From positions 382,265-401,387 of the forward strand of contig MU646410.1 in assembly GCA_026770585.1 (NCBI GenBank): a DNA stretch of 19,123 nucleotides. Reading direction: 5' to 3'. Both the position numbers and the translations under genes were made by a program. The DNA is from Baffinella frigidus (lineage: Eukaryota; Cryptophyceae; Cryptomonadales; Baffinellaceae). Shown here piece after piece: positions 18,301-19,123 of the stretch; positions within the stretch are counted from its first letter, which is position 1, and each line of letters starts with the position of its first letter. The notes under the pieces were generated by a model. The model saw nothing but the letters and a program-made list of their open reading frames with translations. It had not been told where the DNA came from and did no database searches.

Positions 18301-19123
18301 GGCAGCTTGACAGCGAACGGAGAAGACAGTGTCGTTAAGCGGCTGACCGTGGCGACACAAATGGGTTTTCCGATTTAGGGGTTCCCCCGCTCGAGAATGC
18401 AAGAGAGGCCTTTTTCCATGCGGGGTTGTAAATATCTGCACGAGGATAGAGTGTTCCAACCTCGCGCCTGGTCGAATTTTGCCTACTTACGAGACTAACT
18501 TCACAAAAGTTACTACACATATGCCCACTTGTAAAAACAAACGGGTTTAAATCGGGCCCTCTAGCTCGTGTGGCCACACAGGGGTTTCGATTTAGGGTTT
18601 CCCACACTAGGGTGTAGAGCAATGTTCATGAAAAGAATGAAACACCGCCAACCCGCTGGGCTGAGAGTAGTGAAGCCAAGCCACATGGGCTGAGAGTAGT
18701 AAAGCCAAGCCACATGGGCTGAGAGTAGTGAAGCCAAGCCACAGAGTGGGCTTCGCAGATCGGTCCATTTATTTTCGTTGCACGAATTCAGAAATGTCTT
18801 TCCTGTGGCGCAAACACACTGATAATTGACCCCTAGACCTTGTTCGGTGGCTGCAACGGCTCTGTGGCTCGTTTTCGGCGGACACACGCGGCACACCGAA
18901 CCCTAAACCCACTTCCGTTCCTGAAAAGATTCTGTGGTCCACCCTCAATCCTCAGCCCTAAACCCTAGCCCTAAACTCTAAACCCCAAACCATAAATCCT
19001 GAACCCCAACCCTAAACCCTACACCCTTAACCCTAAACCCTAAACCCTAAACCCTAAACCCTAAACCGTAACGCAATGCAGTCCGGCGGGCGCAGCGCAA
19101 AAACGGGCCATTCGTCGCGGCCG
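11082..19123 (+). CDS. Second acidic Ser/Pro-rich gene, many micro-exons, 3' end outside window
   Basis: One phase-consistent chain: 11851-11933 (or 12328-12372), 12430-12526, 13269-13324, 13386-13424, 14408-14461, 14629-14697, 16202-16249, 17346-17394, 18130-18176, 19082-right edge. Two junctions split a Gly codon correctly (G|GC at 13269, G|GG at 18130). Peptides include APPPIAEDLP, MEVHFSSDDEAST, FIDQELDEIRAARRLL, IGGEEPSDDWMGT, MIDEELKEILRAR and EYSDSEYAPAT: acidic and Ser-rich with short amphipathic helices. No known domain recognised. Each motif appears in two or more copies. Start codon and the order of use are unknown, and the chain may be two genes. Confidence 0.45.
11149..11276. mobile_element. 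CAACGAAAATTAC element, copy 1
   Basis: Starts TGGCAACGAAAATTACTACAC and ends near GGTAAATTTCGTCG, a weak inverted match. The interior has ACACAAATTAC(T/C) tandem units. Confidence 0.55.
11311..11346 (+). pseudogene. Copy 2 of the AVE exon
   Basis: After CTCGTGCAG|: AC ACC GCA GTG CAG GGC (TAVQGAQTPHSG), the same incoming phase as the other copies, then cut by the next CAACGAAAATTAC element. Confidence 0.4.
11347..11456. mobile_element. CAACGAAAATTAC element, copy 2
   Basis: Best-preserved ends: GCAACGAAAATTACTACAC and GCAGTAATTTTCGTTGATC are inverted repeats of about 14 bases. The interior has GTAGTAAAG and TTTGTGTTATAATTTTCTAG. Confidence 0.65.
11487..11547 (+). CDS. Copy 3 of the AVE/PPPIAE exon
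   Basis: After CCCTCGCAG|: FSVEVPAASTAPPPIAEDLP. The CAACGAAAATTAC element is inserted exactly where copy 5 continues to PLRSPSA and its donor, so this copy lacks a GT donor unless the element provides one. Confidence 0.45.
11548..11682. mobile_element. CAACGAAAATTAC element, copy 3
   Basis: TGGCAACGAAAATTACTACACAA, then a second ACACGAAAATTACTACACAA, AGTAAAGCATTTGTGTGGTA, and a decayed inverted end GACAATATTCGTGG. Confidence 0.6.
11711..11745 (+). pseudogene. Copy 4 of the AVE exon
   Basis: After CTCGAG|: CA ACT TCC GCA GTG GAG (TSAVEPPAPPQ), the same phase as the others, truncated by the next element. Confidence 0.4.
11750..11818. mobile_element. CAACGAAAATTAC element, copy 4
   Basis: Starts CAGCAACGAAAGTTACCACAC and ends GTAGTAAATCTCGTTGATCAG; it is shorter than the other copies and shares TAGTAATAGTAAA. 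Confidence 0.55.
11851..11933 (+). CDS. Copy 5 of the AVE/PPPIAE exon, intact
   Basis: After CCCTCGCAG|: 2 bases, then TAVEGPAPPTAPPPIAEDLP and PLRSPSA, donor GCG|GTCCCC, phase 1 in and 0 out. Compared with copy 3, the codons for AED and P differ silently. Pro/Ala-rich and acidic. Confidence 0.5.
11955..12330. repeat. Mixed telomere-like block with two short exon copies
   Basis: 11960-12045 is G-rich (GGGTTTAGGG, GGGTTTCGGG), then C-rich to 12330 (CCCTAAACC, CCCCAAACC), so the array flips strand around 12050, again giving a potential long hairpin. Confidence 0.85.
12080..12124 (+). CDS. Short copy of the PIAE exon (PIAEEHSATLNSPGA)
   Basis: Fifteen codons ending GCG|GTACAC. No AG precedes it; telomere-like CCCGCAACC replaces the acceptor, so it is probably unused. 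Confidence 0.35.
12328..12372 (+). CDS. Short copy of the PIAE exon (PIAEELPATLCSPRA)
   Basis: Fifteen codons ending GCG|GTTAGC, phase 0, aligned with 11895-11933 and 12080-12124. No good AG upstream (CCCAAAC). Confidence 0.4.
12430..12526 (+). CDS. FSSDDEAST exon, copy 1
   Basis: After ATCCCAG|: ARQTPPPSRGRTSR then MEVHFSSDDEASTGGSRP and G, donor CCAG|GTGTCG, phase 0 in and 1 out. The FSSDDEAS core is typical of acidic Ser stretches phosphorylated by casein kinase 2 (inference). Three copies (12472, 12751, 12989) differ silently at four Ser/Asp/Glu codons and change at two positions. Confidence 0.55.
12527..12750. repeat. TGTCCCGTGTCGTGTCC minisatellite, copy A
   Basis: Units such as GATGTCCCGTGTC(G/T)TG with CC(C/A)GCC spacers, mixed with fragments of the SRPG exon end (GGGGGGTCGCGTCCAGGTGT). 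Related to 13840-13980. Confidence 0.75.
12751..12814 (+). CDS. FSSDDEAST exon, copy 2
   Basis: MEGHFSSDDEASTPSYGGSR, P, G; donor CCAG|GTGTGC. No AG directly before the ATG, so it could be read as an initiating exon or a dead copy. Confidence 0.45.
12825..12988. repeat. GAGA-rich low-complexity tract
   Basis: GAGAGAGAGCGACC-type units with a 10-base G run near 12936. Purine-rich on the plus strand. The long Arg/Glu and Leu/Ser ORFs here are composition artefacts. Confidence 0.95.
12989..13052 (+). CDS. FSSDDEAST exon, copy 3
   Basis: MEVQFSSDDEASTPSYGGSR, P, G; preceded by GGAGAG| and followed by |GTGTGC, phase 1 out. The split Gly is completed by GC at 13269. Confidence 0.5.
13269..13324 (+). 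CDS. TSFIDQELDEIRAARRLL exon
   Basis: Two bases (GC) plus 18 codons between CAAACAG| and |GTAACC, phase 1 in and 0 out. A short amphipathic helix. It aligns with TSMIDEELKEILRAR at 17346 and in part with LDERSRLRARRLL at 13386, so this helix was copied at least three times. Confidence 0.6.
13386..13424 (+). CDS. LDERSRLRARRLL exon
   Basis: Thirteen codons, phase 0/0, between CCCTAAG| and |GTTACC. Its end RARRLL|GT parallels RAARRLL|GT of the previous exon. A third relative, LDEIQVTS, lies at 13644-13678. Confidence 0.5.
13644..13678 (+). pseudogene. LDEIQVTS exon fragment
   Basis: After CCCTAAG|: CTC GAC GAG ATC CAG GTT ACG AGC, lacking two bases relative to 13386, then a foldback element at 13694. 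A GT follows (CAC|GTCCCG) but the frame differs from its relatives. Confidence 0.4.
13694..13819. mobile_element. Foldback element, GACGATACCCTGCACC ends
   Basis: 26-base inverted ends at 13694-13719 and 13794-13819 with two mismatches; centre GGACGGATTCCGTCC. No coding content. Confidence 0.8.
13835..13980. repeat. TGTCGTGTCCTGCCC minisatellite, copy B
   Basis: Four units of about 32-35 bases: (A/T)TGTC(G/C)(A/T)GTGTC(G/T)TGTCC followed by (C/A)GCCCGC or TGCCCCGTACCA. Same family as 12527-12750. Confidence 0.75.
14095..14296. mobile_element. Foldback element, CGAGAATGCTACAGGGGC ends
   Basis: The outer ends CGAGAATGCTACAGGGGC and GCCCCTGTAGCGTTCTCG are inverted with one mismatch plus spacing. 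An inner hairpin ATTTGTACCAGGATAAG (14161) pairs with CTTATCCTGGTACAAAT (14233). A diverged partial relative lies at 18390-18545 (CTCGAGAATGCAAG, AACCTCGCGCCTGGT). Confidence 0.8.
14408..14461 (+). CDS. IGG(D/E)(D/E)PSDDWMGT exon, copy 1
   Basis: Eighteen codons, KKIGGDDPSDDWMGTRAG, phase 0/0, after a strong TTCCGTTTGCAG| acceptor and before |GTTTTA. Copy 2 is at 14629. Shared codons differ mostly silently or by Asp/Glu exchange. Confidence 0.6.
14462..14600. repeat. GCTATCTTA tandem/inverted repeats
   Basis: TGCTATCTTACGAGTG, TGCTATCTTAAGGGTGG and TTCTCTGAAGGGTGG in tandem, then CACCCGTAAGATAGCA inverted at 14576. The TGCTATCTTA motif also occurs in the 10777 foldback and at 16905-16980. 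Confidence 0.7.
14629..14697 (+). CDS. IGGEEPSDDWMGT exon, copy 2
   Basis: Twenty-three codons, AQIGGEEPSDDWMGTMSSPM then PPA, phase 0/0, between GTTTTGCAG| and |GTTCAC. Both copies share a TTTGC-rich intron end (CGTTTGCAG, GTTTTGCAG), so the unit was duplicated with its acceptor. Confidence 0.6.
14700..15045. repeat. CCCTAAA block
   Basis: Cleanest plant-type telomere repeat in the window, C-rich on the plus strand, with CCCTCAA and CCCTAAT sub-arrays. Directly follows the GT donor at 14698, so it opens an intron. Confidence 0.97.
15274..15367. repeat. CT microsatellite
   Basis: About 47 CT dinucleotides with a few TTT interruptions. Pyrimidine-rich in the sense of the plus-strand gene. 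Confidence 0.98.
15450..15588. repeat. CACCCCC(G/A)CCTAAAGTCGA tandem unit, copy 1
   Basis: Begins GCAGCGAGCGACGCACAAGTC and has five units of about 19-20 bases, ending CAACAG, the acceptor of the YSDS exon. The entire arrangement recurs at 18019-18129, so intron and exon were duplicated as a block. Confidence 0.8.
15589..15638 (+). CDS. YSDS exon, copy 1 (NVGSPRYSDSKYSEAT)
   Basis: GG plus 16 codons between CAACAG| and ACG|GTGAAA, phase 1 in and 0 out. The preceding exon at 14629 ends in phase 0, so this copy does not fit directly after it. It may be skipped or joined to a phase-1 exon such as a FSSDDEAST copy. Confidence 0.45.
15655..15885. repeat. TTTAGGG-like block, reversed orientation
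   Basis: G-rich degenerate units (GGGTTTAGGG, GGATTTAGG, GGGTTTCGGG) within the plus-strand gene, an exception to the usual C-rich sense orientation. Confidence 0.9.
15951..15977. repeat. GAA microsatellite
   Basis: About nine GAA triplets; Ser- or Glu-coding ORFs through it are artefacts. Confidence 0.95.
15978..16200. other. Spacer ending in a pyrimidine-rich acceptor
   Basis: No exon copies. Ends CCTTAACCCTCTGCAG|, a strong 3' splice site for the exon at 16202. Confidence 0.45.
16202..16249 (+). CDS. SGHTTGTGFSSRP exon, copy 1
   Basis: Sixteen codons, RLPSGHTTGTGFSSRP, phase 0/0, donor CCG|GTATAC. Over the last eight codons it differs from the 16635 copy at three sites, all silent in this frame. 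A third copy (SGGRSAKTGHSSRP) begins at 19082. Confidence 0.55.
16293..16324. repeat. 32-base perfect palindrome
   Basis: AAAGTAGCGGAAGCAT followed at once by its exact reverse complement; no loop. In an intron of the plus-strand gene. Confidence 0.95.
16410..16660. mobile_element. Foldback element with GTGFSSRP exon copy at its right
   Basis: GGATCAAATCGAGGCTGGAG (16507) and CTCCAGCCTCGATTTGATAC (16580) are inverted, and CCTCGAGGGAAGG/CCTTCCCTCGAAGG close the centre. The left flank GTCGTGGTCGCAAACTGCC and CAATTTGTAC block recurs at 17930-17970. Confidence 0.7.
16635..16660 (+). CDS. GTGFSSRP exon, copy 2
   Basis: After AAACAG|: CG then GGC ACG GGT TTC TCG TCA CGC CCG, donor |GTACCT. Shorter at its 5' side than copy 1, so the incoming phase differs; probably an alternative or decayed copy. 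Confidence 0.4.
16665..16820. repeat. 29-base telomere-like satellite
   Basis: About five units of CCCTAACCACATAATCCCTG plus AACCCCAAA, a higher-order repeat built from CCCTAA-like monomers. Confidence 0.9.
16900..16982. repeat. CCTAAGATAGC motif cluster
   Basis: CGTAAGATAGCATG, CCTAACATAGCATG and CCTAAGATAGCGGG within 80 bases; same motif as in 10777-11013 and 14462-14600. Confidence 0.7.
17168..17349. repeat. Direct repeat before the MIDEEL exon
   Basis: CAAAACTGAAAAGACCGTTA, CTGTTTT and GCGTGGCAGAT occur at 17171-17210 and 17309-17348 with almost no change. The second copy supplies the GGCAG acceptor of the 17346 exon; the first, with GGCAGATATCTC, may be a lost exon border. Confidence 0.8.
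17346..17394 (+). CDS. MIDEELKEILRAR exon, copy 1
   Basis: Sixteen codons plus G, ITSMIDEELKEILRAR, phase 0 in and 1 out, between GGCAG| and |GTACCC. Aligns with TSFIDQELDEIRAAR at 13269. The split Gly can be completed by GG at 18130. Confidence 0.6.
17450..17580. mobile_element. ACAGCG-family foldback, one end missing
   Basis: Starts ACAGCAGGCTACAAAGGGAT and shares CTTATCCGTAGGAACCCCCC, TACGGGTTGCCTACCGTAGG and TAGGGGTTA with the reverse complement of 4781-4933. The far inverted end is absent and the element runs directly into the second MIDEE exon copy. Confidence 0.75.
17584..17622 (+). pseudogene. MIDEEIKEILRAR exon, copy 2
   Basis: Begins ATG ATC GAC GAG with one Leu-to-Ile and one silent change relative to copy 1. 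The acceptor has been displaced by the foldback element and the donor GGTACC is now GATACC. Probably not spliced canonically. Confidence 0.5.
17627..17710. repeat. 24-base minisatellite (AAAAGTCAACTTGCAACAACC type)
   Basis: Three units, with an isolated unit at 17405 and another at 17893. It follows the exon donor position in both MIDEE copies. Confidence 0.8.
17793..17831. repeat. Hairpin, 16-base perfect arms
   Basis: GATCACGTTTCCGATC and GATCGGAAACGTGATC around a 7-base loop. The inner CCGATC/GATCGG resembles the 6769-6808 hairpin. Confidence 0.92.
18019..18129. repeat. CACCCCCGCCTAAAGTCGA tandem unit, copy 2
   Basis: Same start (GCAGCGAGTGACGCACAAGTC) and end (CTGCAACAG|) as 15450-15588, with four units. 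Confidence 0.8.
18130..18176 (+). CDS. YSDS exon, copy 2 (EMQQEYSDSEYAPAT)
   Basis: GG plus 15 codons between CAACAG| and ACG|GTGAAC, phase 1 in and 0 out, fitting the 17346 exon. Acidic and Ser/Tyr-rich. Confidence 0.55.
18177..18895. other. Long intron-like spacer with small repeats
   Basis: Contains two copies of GCGGCAGCTT(C/G)ACAGCGAACGGAGAA (18271-18324), repeated GATTTAGGGGTTCCCCC-like motifs (18195, 18372, 18588), a diverged 14095-type element (18390-18545) and three 29-base units GGGCTGAGAGTAGTGAAGCC (18658-18742). No exon found. Confidence 0.6.
18897..19075. repeat. CCCTAAA block at right edge
   Basis: C-rich degenerate then clean CCCTAAA units, leading into GCAATGCAG|, the acceptor of the last exon. 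Confidence 0.93.
19082..19123 (+). CDS. SGGRSAKTGHSSRP exon, cut by window edge
   Basis: Fourteen codons from AATGCAG| to the edge, aligned with SGHTTGTGFSSRP at 16202 (conserved SSRP end). Phase 0 in, fitting the YSDS exon at 18130. The donor would lie just beyond the window. Confidence 0.45.

Noticed and set aside
1-19123. True chromosome end (telomere)
   Set aside because: Telomere-like repeats are degenerate, occur throughout, switch strand and flank exons; no terminal uninterrupted TTTAGGG array is seen.
1-19123. CRISPR array, prokaryotic operons, rRNA or tRNA genes
   Set aside because: Repeats have no regular unique spacers, there are no gene-length ORFs or ribosome sites, and I saw no convincing tRNA A/B boxes or rRNA signature by eye. 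A tRNA scan was not possible.

Overview
The window reads as a repeat-rich nuclear contig from a eukaryotic microalga or other protist. It contains no bacterial-style operon, and no open frame that stays intact across the gene-sized distances. The filler is degenerate telomere-like sequence of the plant/algal type (TTTAGGG, TTTGGGG, CCCTAAA, CCCTGAA), interspersed with minisatellites and foldback (MITE-like) elements. Embedded in it are many very short, mostly phase-compatible exons (roughly 27-171 nt) with GT..AG borders. The telomere motif fits green algae, dinoflagellates and several other algal groups. A prasinophyte-type green alga is my weak guess; I cannot name the species.

Layout. (1) From about 7.5 kb down to the left edge, a minus-strand gene is cut into small exons, nearly all phase 0. 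Joined, they encode a basic coiled-coil start (MGSKDDAAAKLRFLEKADKK...) followed by armadillo-like repeats (CVIAAMRYH, YALGNLAA, IAESSGTET). The 3' end lies beyond the left edge. (2) About 200 bp away, head to head, a plus-strand gene starts at 7683. Six phase-matched exons give an acidic protein of about 152 residues ending at a TAA at 9726-9728. (3) From about 11.1 kb to the right edge, a second plus-strand series of acidic, Ser/Pro-rich exons is phase-consistent over most of its length and runs off the window.

Most exons exist in two to five nearby copies made together with their introns. Differences between copies are strongly biased to silent positions in the frames chosen here, which is the main evidence for those frames. 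Many extra copies have lost one splice site or the reading frame, so the region looks like a workshop of serial exon duplication and decay.

The intronic telomere-like repeats tend to show the C-rich strand (CCCTAAA) as the sense strand of whichever gene they sit in. The orientation flips near the divergent promoter at about 7.5-7.7 kb. CCCTAAC/CCCTAAA carries both a branch-point-like CTAAC/CTAAA and a pyrimidine-rich tract, so the repeat may act as ready-made intron material. Gene functions beyond armadillo-like and acidic/disordered are not recognisable. All exon calls are inferences from sequence alone, without transcript evidence.
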